In this document: one piece after another, positions 5,883 to 11,953 of the stretch
Numbering within the stretch: the first letter of the stretch is position 1
How the letters are laid out: each line of letters opens with the position of its first letter
Assembly: GCA_021816545.1 (NCBI GenBank)
Contig: JAKAXP010000054.1
Coordinates: 1 to 11,953 of the forward strand
Direction of reading: 5' to 3'
From: Bacteroidota bacterium
GTDB taxonomy: Bacteria; Bacteroidota; Bacteroidia; Bacteroidales; VadinHA17
DNA length: 11,953 nucleotides
Made by a program: the position numbers and the translations under genes
The notes under the pieces: generated by a model
Databases searched by the model: none
The model's input: only the letters and a program-made list of their open reading frames with translations
Told to the model about the DNA's origin: nothing

Positions 5883-6503
5883 ATGAAAACAGTAGATACA
5901 AGGGGTCTGACATGCCCCGCTCCGCTTATCAGGACGAGGCAGGGGCTGAATGAGGCGGCGCCCGGAGAAGATGTGCAGGTGCTCATTGACAATCCCACCT
6001 CACTCAGCAACGTTAGAAGGTACCTGTCTGACAACAGGCTTAATTTCACCGTAAGTGAGGAGGGTGGGTTATCCGTGGTTACAGTTTCAAGGGGCGAAAA
6101 TAGTGAGCTAAGTGCAAACGAGGCTGAGTATTGTACTCCTGCCGCAGTGACTGCCCCTTCAGGGCGAAAGGTTACAGTGGTGGCCGTCACCTCTGAGAAA
6201 ATGGGCAGCGGGGATGATGAACTCGGTACAAAACTGATGGTATCCTTTTTCAGGACCCTGGTGATGCTTGAACCGGCACCGGATGCCGTTGTCTTTTATA
6301 ATACGGGAGTGAAGCTGGCGACGGATGATTCCCAGGTGCTTGACCACATCAGGGAACTGGCTGAAAAGGGGGTATCAATTTACCTGTGCACCACCTGCAT
6401 AAATCATTTCGGACTGAAGGACCGACTACCTGTAGGGAGCTTCAGCGACATGTACCAGATACTGAATGTCCTTAAGGATGCGGATCACATAATCCGTCCG
6501 TGA
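5883..6503 (+). CDS. yedF: YedF, sulfurtransferase-like selenium metabolism protein
   Basis: The 206-residue protein has the two-domain layout of the YedF selenium family. Residues 1-70 are a TusA-like domain with the CPxP motif in DTRGLTCPAPLIRTRQ (Cys11 is the usual sulfur or selenium carrier residue). Residues about 95-206 are a DsrE-like domain with SEKMGSGDDELGTKLM, the TGVKLATDDSQVLDHIRELA helix and YLCTTCINHFGLKD (Cys169 and Cys172). The family is found with selD across bacteria and is thought to help move selenium in the cell, but its exact reaction is not established. It is followed after 99 bp by selD on the same strand, which strongly supports the call; both are probably one transcription unit. 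There is no Shine-Dalgarno sequence before the ATG. Confidence 0.92.
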   Translation: MKTVDTRGLTCPAPLIRTRQGLNEAAPGEDVQVLIDNPTSLSNVRRYLSDNRLNFTVSEEGGLSVVTVSRGENSELSANEAEYCTPAAVTAPSGRKVTVVAVTSEKMGSGDDELGTKLMVSFFRTLVMLEPAPDAVVFYNTGVKLATDDSQVLDHIRELAEKGVSIYLCTTCINHFGLKDRLPVGSFSDMYQILNVLKDADHIIRP

Positions 6504-6602
6504 CAGTTCCGGCTGCACTGATTCAGTTTTGTTGTAATAAGATGAATTTGTCAGGGCCGGAAAAGAAAACAGGAAAAATAAGTTACCGCAAATAAGCAAA
6601 AT

Positions 6603-7640
6603 ATGGCTTTTGATCTGCTTACCACGGTTGAAACCGGAGGCTGTTCAGCCAAGATTCCTCCGCGTCAGCTTGAAGAGCTGCTGAAGGATTTTCCCCTGCC
6701 GGCTGACCCGCGTATCCTGGTTGACATTTCCACCCATGACGATGCCGGCGTCTTCAGGATAAACGAGGAGACTGCCCTGGTATTTACCACAGACTTTTTC
6801 CCTCCGGTTGTGAGTGACGGCTACGAGTTCGGGCTGATAGCGGCAACAAACTCAATAAGTGATATTTATGCCATGGGGGGGACACCACTGCTGGCTCTTA
6901 ACATAATGATGTTCCCTTCGGCGAGGATACCCATGGAGGTCTACCGTGATATTCTCCGCGGAGGCAGTGACAAGGCCAGGGAGGCTGGAGTCAGCATTAT
7001 TGGCGGGCATACAATTGATGACTATCCCCCGAAATACGGACTGGCAGTCATCGGAACTGTCCACCCGGAAAAGATAATAACCAATGCCGGTGTCAGGGAG
7101 GGAGATGACCTGATACTTACCAAACCTGTCGGAACCGGAGTCATACTGGCCGGTCACAGGTTGCGGATGGTCTCCGCAATGCAGCTGGATGGGGCTGTCG
7201 CAGCAATGAAGCAGCTTAACTCTGCAGGGGCGATGCTTATGCAGAAGTATGGTGTCAGGGGAGCGACTGATATCACCGGTTTTGGCCTTGCGGGCCATGC
7301 CCTGAAAATGGCAAGGGCATCAGGGGTGACCGTCAGTATTGATCTCAGGAGCGTGCCGCTGCTTGACGGCACCTACAGCCTTGCTGACCAGGGATGCATC
7401 CCCGGGGCAGCATTCAGGAACCTCGACTATACGGAGAATGAGACACGCACATCAGCGACGGCGGATTACAGCCTCAGGATGATCGCCCACGACGCACAGA
7501 CGGCAGGCGGGCTGCTGATGGCGGTGGCGCCGGAGAGGACCGGTGACCTGCTGAAGGACCTGCATGTGTCAGGGCACCCGGAGGCTGCGGTAATAGGCAG
7601 GGCAGGAAAAAGGGAAGAGGCAACGCTGGTGCTGGTGTGA
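6603..7640 (+). CDS. selD: Selenide, water dikinase (selenophosphate synthetase)
   Basis: SelD makes selenophosphate from selenide and ATP, the selenium donor for selenocysteine, 2-selenouridine in tRNA and selenium-bearing molybdenum enzymes. The 345-residue length is typical. The N-terminal catalytic motif is GGCSAKIPP with Cys14 and Lys17; Cys is encoded by TGT, so this is a cysteine form, not a selenoprotein. Metal and ATP-binding elements follow: STHDDAGVF (Asp47), VFTTDFFPP (Asp64), the ATNSISDIYAMGGTPLLALN block, IIGGHTIDDYPPKYG and ATDITGFGLAGHALKMA, then HDAQTAGGLLM near the C-terminus. The ATG at 6603 puts the catalytic Cys at the normal distance from the start. No selA, selB, tRNA-Sec or selU gene is in the window, so which selenium use it serves cannot be told. 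It converges on the phoR-like gene. Confidence 0.95.
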   Translation: MAFDLLTTVETGGCSAKIPPRQLEELLKDFPLPADPRILVDISTHDDAGVFRINEETALVFTTDFFPPVVSDGYEFGLIAATNSISDIYAMGGTPLLALNIMMFPSARIPMEVYRDILRGGSDKAREAGVSIIGGHTIDDYPPKYGLAVIGTVHPEKIITNAGVREGDDLILTKPVGTGVILAGHRLRMVSAMQLDGAVAAMKQLNSAGAMLMQKYGVRGATDITGFGLAGHALKMARASGVTVSIDLRSVPLLDGTYSLADQGCIPGAAFRNLDYTENETRTSATADYSLRMIAHDAQTAGGLLMAVAPERTGDLLKDLHVSGHPEAAVIGRAGKREEATLVLV

Positions 7641-7701
7641 AAGACGGTTCTCTTCGACCCGGTTGCCCGAAGGCATAAACGCCGGAGTCAATGCTGATTC
7701 T

Positions 7702-7723
7702 TTCCTGACATGATAATCAGGGA
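7702..7723. terminator. Weak hairpin between convergent selD and phoR-like genes
   Basis: TTCCTGA (7702-7708) and TCAGGGA (7717-7723) pair over 7 positions (one G-T) around an 8-base loop. It lies 61 bases after selD and 44 bases after the kinase gene, a sensible place for a shared terminator, but neither side has a T-run, so it is only a candidate. Confidence 0.22.
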
Positions 7724-7767
7724 CCTGTGGATAGCCACGAACAGCCAGAGAACTTTATTTGACTTTC

Positions 7768-9537
7768 TCAGACAGGCAGTGAGAAGATAAACTCTGCCCC
7801 GCCACCAGGGCGTGTGCGGACAGAGACCTCACCCTTGTGGAGCAGTATCGCATTCTTGACTATTGCAAGACCGAGGCCGGTACCGCCACTCTTGCGTGAA
7901 CGGCCGTCGTCAATCCTGTAAAACCTCTCAAAGATCCTTGACTGATGCTCCTCCGGAATGCCGATTCCATTATCTGCAAAAGAGAATGTGCGGAAACCCG
8001 GCTCGCCTGGAATGCTCCTTACGGTGACAGTGACATTCTCACCGGCATAGGTTATTGCGTTCTCCAGCAGGTTCTGGAATACGGAAACTATCAGTGACCT
8101 GTTGCCGTTGACCGTGATGCCGGATTCCAGGGCTATGTCAACCTTCATCCCCTTTCTCATGACATCAGCCATGAGGTTATCACGAACCTCGGTCACAACA
8201 GCAGCCACATCCACCTCTTCAAACGGGAAATTGCTACCTGTCTCATCAAGCTTGTTCAGGGTCACAATGTCATTGATGAGGTCAGTGAGGCGGGTCGACT
8301 GTGCAAGGGCCTTTTCAAGGAAATGGTTTCGCTTCTCCTCATCAAGGTCCCTGTTGACGATCAGTGTTTCAATGTATCCCCTGACGGAGGCAATGGGAGT
8401 CTTCAGCTCATGGGCGATATTTGATGTCATCTGCTGGCGCATCGCCTTGTTCTGCTCTGTCCGGGTAATGTCAGTAATCACTATTTCGAAGCTGTTGTCA
8501 TGAAACAGGATGCACCTGACGGAGAAGTAACTTCCTCCTCTTTCAAGCCTCAGTTCAGTGGTGAAGTTTTCCTGCCTGCCGGCAGATATTCCCTGGTGGC
8601 TGTCAAGGAATGATTTAATGCCGGAAAACATGGGATGATCAATGAAGCTTCCCGGGGTCAGTGAGTGTTCACCGGTCAGAGCATTGAGGAAGACCATGAA
8701 ATGGCTGTTGGAAAGGTTCACGGTACGGTCAGGAGAGAAGAAGGCAACACCTTCGTTAAGCACATGGAGATGCCTGAAGAGCTTTTCCTTCTGAAGGCTC
8801 AGTTCCGCTGTGTTGGCTGCAAGGCTGTTGTAAATCCTGATGATCTCCTTTCCGGTTTCCCCAATCTCATCCCTTGGAAATATTATTGACTTGTCATTTC
8901 CCTCTCCGCGCCTCATCCTTGCCGCGAAATCCCTGAGCATCGTAATGCTTTTCCCCATCTGTCTCGTGACGGCTGCGAGCAGTGCCCAGATGACGGCAAA
9001 GACAACAGCCATGAAAAGGAGAAAAATCTGTTCACGCTTCAGGAATCCCATGATGTTGATGTTGTACTCCTCTGCCAGCCTGATGTAATATGTGCTGAAG
9101 TACTTCGAGAAATAGTAATAGTCCTTGCCTGTTGATTCGGAGTGGCGCACTGCAGTCCCGTACGGAGAGAAGAGTGACTTACCCACCTCTGGCCGGTTCA
9201 GGTGGTTCTCCATTGAAGACCAGTCTTTTACCGAGCTGTCATACAGTACACTGCCGTTGATTGCGATGACAGTTATACGGAGGTCAGGTACCGGCATCAG
9301 GTTGAAGATGGAATCTATGAGCCTGAAGTTCCCTGTTTCGTACAGTGAGTTGACTTTAATATAGTTGTCAACCAGCTGTGACATATCCTCCAGCCGGGCA
9401 TCGAGGGCAGAAATCCTTATGGTTTTTTCCCTGTGGTACTGGAAGATCAGCATGAGCACCGTGAAAAGCAGGAAGATGCTGAAGTAGTAGAGGAAGAGTT
9501 TTCTCCTGAAGCTTCTTGTTTCTGTCATGGGACTCAT
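7768..9537 (-). CDS. phoR: PhoR-like membrane sensor histidine kinase
   Basis: This 589-residue kinase has TM1 (about 15-33), an extracytoplasmic sensor region (about 35-169), TM2 (about 170-190), a HAMP linker (about 190-245) and a PAS-like domain (about 255-355, starting LHVLNEGVAFFSPD). The kinase core follows: H-box SNIAHELKTPIASVRGY with the phosphorylated His376, N-box NLLENAITYAG with Asn493, G1 DNGIGIP, F-box FERFYRIDD and G2 GGTGLGLAIVK. It should phosphorylate the response regulator encoded immediately upstream. The ATG at 9537 is preferred over 9528 because GGAGAT (9544-9549) stands 6 bases before it, one of the few good Shine-Dalgarno sequences here. The start is 3 bases past the regulator's stop, so the two are coupled. 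The phoR name rests on the Pst/PhoU context; the large outer domain could sense something other than phosphate status. Confidence 0.87.
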   Translation of the reverse strand: MSPMTETRSFRRKLFLYYFSIFLLFTVLMLIFQYHREKTIRISALDARLEDMSQLVDNYIKVNSLYETGNFRLIDSIFNLMPVPDLRITVIAINGSVLYDSSVKDWSSMENHLNRPEVGKSLFSPYGTAVRHSESTGKDYYYFSKYFSTYYIRLAEEYNINIMGFLKREQIFLLFMAVVFAVIWALLAAVTRQMGKSITMLRDFAARMRRGEGNDKSIIFPRDEIGETGKEIIRIYNSLAANTAELSLQKEKLFRHLHVLNEGVAFFSPDRTVNLSNSHFMVFLNALTGEHSLTPGSFIDHPMFSGIKSFLDSHQGISAGRQENFTTELRLERGGSYFSVRCILFHDNSFEIVITDITRTEQNKAMRQQMTSNIAHELKTPIASVRGYIETLIVNRDLDEEKRNHFLEKALAQSTRLTDLINDIVTLNKLDETGSNFPFEEVDVAAVVTEVRDNLMADVMRKGMKVDIALESGITVNGNRSLIVSVFQNLLENAITYAGENVTVTVRSIPGEPGFRTFSFADNGIGIPEEHQSRIFERFYRIDDGRSRKSGGTGLGLAIVKNAILLHKGEVSVRTRPGGGAEFIFSLPV

Positions 9538-9540
9538 TGT

Positions 9541-10218
9541 TCAATCTCCTAAATAGTATCCGTACCCTGATTTGTTCTTTATCATACCACCTTTATCGCC
9601 CAGTTTTTTGCGGAGGCGTGCTATTGTCACGTCAACCGTACGGTCAGTAACGATTACGTCATCGCCCCACACGCGGGCGAGCAGTTCGTGCCTTGGAAAG
9701 ATCTTACCCTCGTTCCGTACGAGGAGGCTGAGGATATCATACTCCCTGCGTGTAAGCTCCAGTGGCTTTCCGTCAGAGAGGATGAGGCTGCTCTCAGTGT
9801 CAACCGTGAATGACCCGGCCACTGTCTCAAGTGTAAGCCGGCTTGGTGCCGAGCGGCGGAGTATTGCTTTCACCCTTGCAAGCAGTTCCCTGACGCTGAA
9901 CGGTTTTGCCAGGTAGTCGTCGGCGCCCAGGTTGAAGCCGGTGATCCGGTCATTTTCAGTATCCCTGGCGGTGAGGAAAATTATGGGGGCGGTCAGTGAC
10001 AGCTCTTTCCTGATCTTCTCTGCCAGCCGGAAGCCTGACATATGGCCCATCATCACATCCAGGATGAAGAGGTCATAGGAAGCAAGGTTCTTACGCATGG
10101 CCTCCTCTGCCGAAAGGCATGTGTCAACGGCATATCCGTCACCCTCAAGGTTGAATGAGAGGATCTCGAGGATGGGCTCCTCGTCGTCTACTGCCAGTAT
10201 TTTCCTCCTGTCATTCAT
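9541..10218 (-). CDS. phoB: PhoB-like OmpR-family response regulator
   Basis: The 225-residue protein has an N-terminal receiver domain (ILAVDDEEP with acidic Asp11 and Asp12, phosphoacceptor Asp54 in LFILDVMMGHMSG, Thr83 in IFLTARD, Lys105 in DDYLAKPFSV) and a C-terminal winged-helix DNA-binding domain (about 130-225) with LTRREYDILSLLVRNEGK, RHELLARVWGDD, DRTVDVTIARLRKKLGD and the final hairpin KSGYGYYLGD. Length and layout are typical. With the kinase gene directly downstream and phoU and pst genes upstream, control of phosphate-starvation genes is the likely role. Start ATG at 10218 gives the standard receiver N-terminus. The 119-bp gap to phoU is larger than others in the block and contains a tandem repeat, so a separate promoter is possible; a partial -7 match (TAGTATTG) ends a few bases before the ATG, but no good -33 is seen. 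Confidence 0.9.
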   Translation of the reverse strand: MNDRRKILAVDDEEPILEILSFNLEGDGYAVDTCLSAEEAMRKNLASYDLFILDVMMGHMSGFRLAEKIRKELSLTAPIIFLTARDTENDRITGFNLGADDYLAKPFSVRELLARVKAILRRSAPSRLTLETVAGSFTVDTESSLILSDGKPLELTRREYDILSLLVRNEGKIFPRHELLARVWGDDVIVTDRTVDVTIARLRKKLGDKGGMIKNKSGYGYYLGD

Positions 10219-10313
10219 TTACAATACTATATGGTCTTCCGGGCCAATGGCATGTACATTAATTAGCGTGCAACAAATTTATTTCCCTCACGGTTTATCG
10301 TTGTCAGCACTAC

Positions 10314-10340
10314 TGCCTATTGCCTATTGCCTATTGCCTA
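10314..10340 (-). repeat. TAGGCAA/TAGGCAG heptamer repeat containing the phoU stop codon
   Basis: On the plus strand TGCCTA starts at 10314, 10321, 10328 and 10335, exactly 7 bp apart. Read in the direction of phoU these are TAGGCA units, and the first TAG (10338-10340) is the phoU stop codon. The sequence is nearly identical to the heptamers at the end of the NUDIX-HEAT gene (AGGCAGT). Because 7 is not a multiple of 3, successive units place TAG in all three reading frames. Confidence 0.85.
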
Positions 10341-11030
10341 CTCTTCTTTTCCTATCCCCGTATGCCTTATATCCGTTCCCTGCAGAGAGTAGATCGATGC
10401 CTCCGCAATATTGGTGGCATGATCCGCAATCCTCTCTATATTCGATATCATATCCTTAAGCTCAATATAACTCTGGACCATCGACCTAGTGCGGTCATCA
10501 ATGTTCTCCTTGCGCAGGTGGCCAAGGAGAAGCTTGTGATTCATCTCATCAACAACCGAGTCGTTCTTGATCGTCCAGATTGCGTAATCAGGATCGGAGT
10601 TGGTGAATGAGAGCAGCGCCTTTTCCACCATTATGGCACCTGAAGTCAGCATATTTGTTATCAGTGCAGAGGTGGAGGCAAACTCGGTTGTCTTTCGGAT
10701 TTCATCTATGATATGGCACAGATTGTTTATCCGGTCGCCAATCCGCTCCAGGTTTATTGTCATGCGGTATATTGCCACCAGGCGCCGTACGTCAGAAGCC
10801 ACCGGCTGGTAGAGCACGATTGTGCTTGTGAACTGTTCGCCGATCACCACCTCGAGGTTGTCAATCCGGTTTTCAGCCTTCTCCATCTCTTCCAGGAGTG
10901 CCTCGAAGGTCCTGTCATCGGATGTGCCCATCAGCTTCTCCAGCAGTGTCAGCTGGCTCAGCACCAGGCCGGCCATCTCGCTGAAGCTGTTTTTTATCTC
11001 ATTCAGTGCCTGTTCTTTTTTCTCGCTCAT
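10338..11030 (-). CDS. phoU: Phosphate signalling regulator PhoU
   Basis: PhoU links the Pst transporter to the PhoR kinase and represses phosphate-starvation signalling when phosphate is plentiful. The 230-residue protein is all-helical with the two related PhoU repeats. The first contains RRLVAIYRMTINLERIGDRINNL, the second ELKDMISNIERIADHATNIAE; both show the E/D-x-x-x-D metal-cluster motif of the family (ERIGD and ERIAD). The ATG at 11030 (MSEKKEQALNEI) is chosen; an in-frame TTG at 11072 overlapping the pstB stop would add 14 hydrophobic residues that are not family-like. It lies 38 bp after pstB, in the same transcript. The TAG stop forms part of a 7-bp repeat, and the last residues (GIGKEE) lie just before it. 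Confidence 0.93.
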   Translation of the reverse strand: MSEKKEQALNEIKNSFSEMAGLVLSQLTLLEKLMGTSDDRTFEALLEEMEKAENRIDNLEVVIGEQFTSTIVLYQPVASDVRRLVAIYRMTINLERIGDRINNLCHIIDEIRKTTEFASTSALITNMLTSGAIMVEKALLSFTNSDPDYAIWTIKNDSVVDEMNHKLLLGHLRKENIDDRTRSMVQSYIELKDMISNIERIADHATNIAEASIYSLQGTDIRHTGIGKEE

Positions 11031-11068
11031 AATCAGCAGTTTTAGCAAATGTATAAAATCATCCCAAA

Positions 11069-11845
11069 TCAACCGAATTTGCCGGTCAGATAAGCTTCAG
11101 TACGCGTGTCTTTCGGGGTGGTGAAGAGGGTCTGGGTGCGGCCTGACTCAACAAGCTCCCCGAGATACATGAACATGGAGTCATCAGAGATGCGTGCCGC
11201 CTGTGACATATTGTGCGTCACCAGGACAAGCGTGTATTTCTTTTTCAGCTCGCCAAGGAGGTCCTCAATCTTTGACGTGGCAATCGGGTCAAGGGCGGAA
11301 GTGGGTTCATCGAGGAGGAGCACCTCTGGGTTGAATGCTATGGCCCTCGCAACGCAGAGGCGCTGCTGCTGCCCTCCTGAAAGGAATGTTCCCTTCCTGT
11401 AGAGCGACTCCTTAACCTCATCCCAGAGGGTTACATTGCGGAGTGCATTTTCAACTATCTCGTCGCGCTGGCTCTTCTTCAGCCTGATGTCATTGAGACT
11501 GAAACCGGCTACAACATTCTCGTAAATCGTCATGTTCGGAAAGGGATTGGGTCTCTGGAAGACCATGCCCACCTTCCGCCGGAGCTCTATCACTGACATG
11601 GAGAAGATGCTCTGTCCGTCAAGGAGTATATCTCCCTTTGTCTGGATATTAGGGTAGAGCTCGTGCATCCGGTTCATGGCCCGGAGCAGGGTGCTCTTTC
11701 CGCAACCAGAGGGGCCCATGATGGCGGTGATACTGTTTCGCCTCACAGAGGCTGTCACACTGTTTACAGCATATTTCCCGGGTTCATAGGCAATCGAAAG
11801 ATCCCTTATCTCCAGCACTTTTTCGCTTTGCGGGTTATTGTTCAT
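11069..11845 (-). CDS. pstB: Phosphate ABC transporter ATP-binding protein PstB
   Basis: ATPase of the high-affinity phosphate importer PstSCAB, working on the cytoplasmic face of the inner membrane. The 258-residue length is typical. Motifs are Walker A GPSGCGKST (44-52), Q-loop VFQRPNPFPNMTIYENV with Gln97, signature LSGGQQQR (155-162), Walker B LLLDEPTSALD (176-186) and H-loop LVLVTHN with His211. The phrase FQRPNPFPNMTIYENV and RAMNRMHELYP are particular to PstB among ABC ATPases. It begins 5 bases after the pstA stop and is followed by phoU, the common pst operon order. Confidence 0.96.
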   Translation of the reverse strand: MNNNPQSEKVLEIRDLSIAYEPGKYAVNSVTASVRRNSITAIMGPSGCGKSTLLRAMNRMHELYPNIQTKGDILLDGQSIFSMSVIELRRKVGMVFQRPNPFPNMTIYENVVAGFSLNDIRLKKSQRDEIVENALRNVTLWDEVKESLYRKGTFLSGGQQQRLCVARAIAFNPEVLLLDEPTSALDPIATSKIEDLLGELKKKYTLVLVTHNMSQAARISDDSMFMYLGELVESGRTQTLFTTPKDTRTEAYLTGKFG

Positions 11846-11850
11846 CCGGT

Positions 11851-11953
11851 TCAGATATATTTATGTTTTGAGGCCACACTGCGGGCGAGGAGGTTCATTG
11901 AAAGGACGAAGACCATCAGGAACAGTGAGGCACTCCATACCAGGTTGACCATG
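11851..11953 (-). CDS. pstA: Phosphate ABC transporter permease PstA, 3' end only
   Basis: The window's right edge cuts this gene; only the last 34 codons and the stop (TGA at 11851-11853) are present. The peptide MVNLVWSASLFLMVFVLSM continues NLLARSVASKHKYI, a final membrane helix followed by a short basic tail, as at the C-terminus of PstA permeases. Placement directly before pstB with a 5-bp gap supports the call. The beginning of the gene, and any pstC and pstS, lie outside the window. Confidence 0.8.
   Translation of the reverse strand, partial: MVNLVWSASLFLMVFVLSMNLLARSVASKHKYI

Noticed and set aside
6642..6653. Selenocysteine codon in the selD active site
   Set aside because: The catalytic position is TGT (Cys), not TGA.
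10219..10337. Pho box upstream of phoB
   Set aside because: No convincing direct repeat of the proteobacterial Pho-box type is present, and the Bacteroidetes PhoB site is not known well enough to call.

Overview
This window looks like chromosomal sequence from a member of the Bacteroidetes, probably a Bacteroidales-like lineage of moderate GC content. The reasons are: (1) the protein types, namely a short catalytic-only AMP nucleosidase, a stand-alone HsdR-N-type nuclease next to holA, and a Bacteroidetes-style YqgE; (2) start codons that mostly lack a Shine-Dalgarno sequence; and (3) several perfect matches to the Bacteroidetes -7 promoter element TAnnTTTG just upstream of genes. No organism can be named from the sequence alone.

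Layout from left to right. Positions 1-323 hold a short GACC-type tandem repeat and a probably broken small gene on the minus strand. A YqgE/AlgH-family gene (324-911, +) converges on a minus-strand pair, amn (AMP nucleosidase) followed by holA (DNA polymerase III delta), which overlap by one base. Divergent from amn is a plus-strand pair: a small PD-(D/E)XK nuclease-like protein of the HsdR N-terminal family with a TTG start, overlapping by 8 bp a NUDIX hydrolase fused to an alpha-helical HEAT-like domain. This converges on a secreted alpha/beta hydrolase (minus strand) across 135 bp made almost entirely of 7- and 8-bp tandem repeats that can fold into a 28-bp stem. Next come yedF and selD (selenium activation, plus strand). 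The right third is a minus-strand phosphate block, read as pstA (3' end only), pstB, phoU, phoB-like regulator, phoR-like kinase.

How the genes work together. The Pst transporter ATPase and permease, PhoU and the PhoB/PhoR-type two-component pair form one phosphate uptake and sensing unit. YedF and SelD belong together: SelD makes selenophosphate and YedF is its usual companion of unknown exact role. The amn-holA and nuclease-NUDIX pairs are housekeeping-like nucleotide and DNA metabolism genes; whether the nuclease and NUDIX-HEAT proteins cooperate is open.

The most unusual feature is not a protein. Short tandem repeats of 7-8 bp (AGGCAGT/AGGCAAT, GTCTNNNN, GACTGCAC) sit at or within about 45 bases of the 3' ends of at least three intact genes and one probable gene remnant. 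In two cases the stop codon is itself part of the repeat. One copy builds a large two-sided hairpin that looks like a bidirectional terminator.
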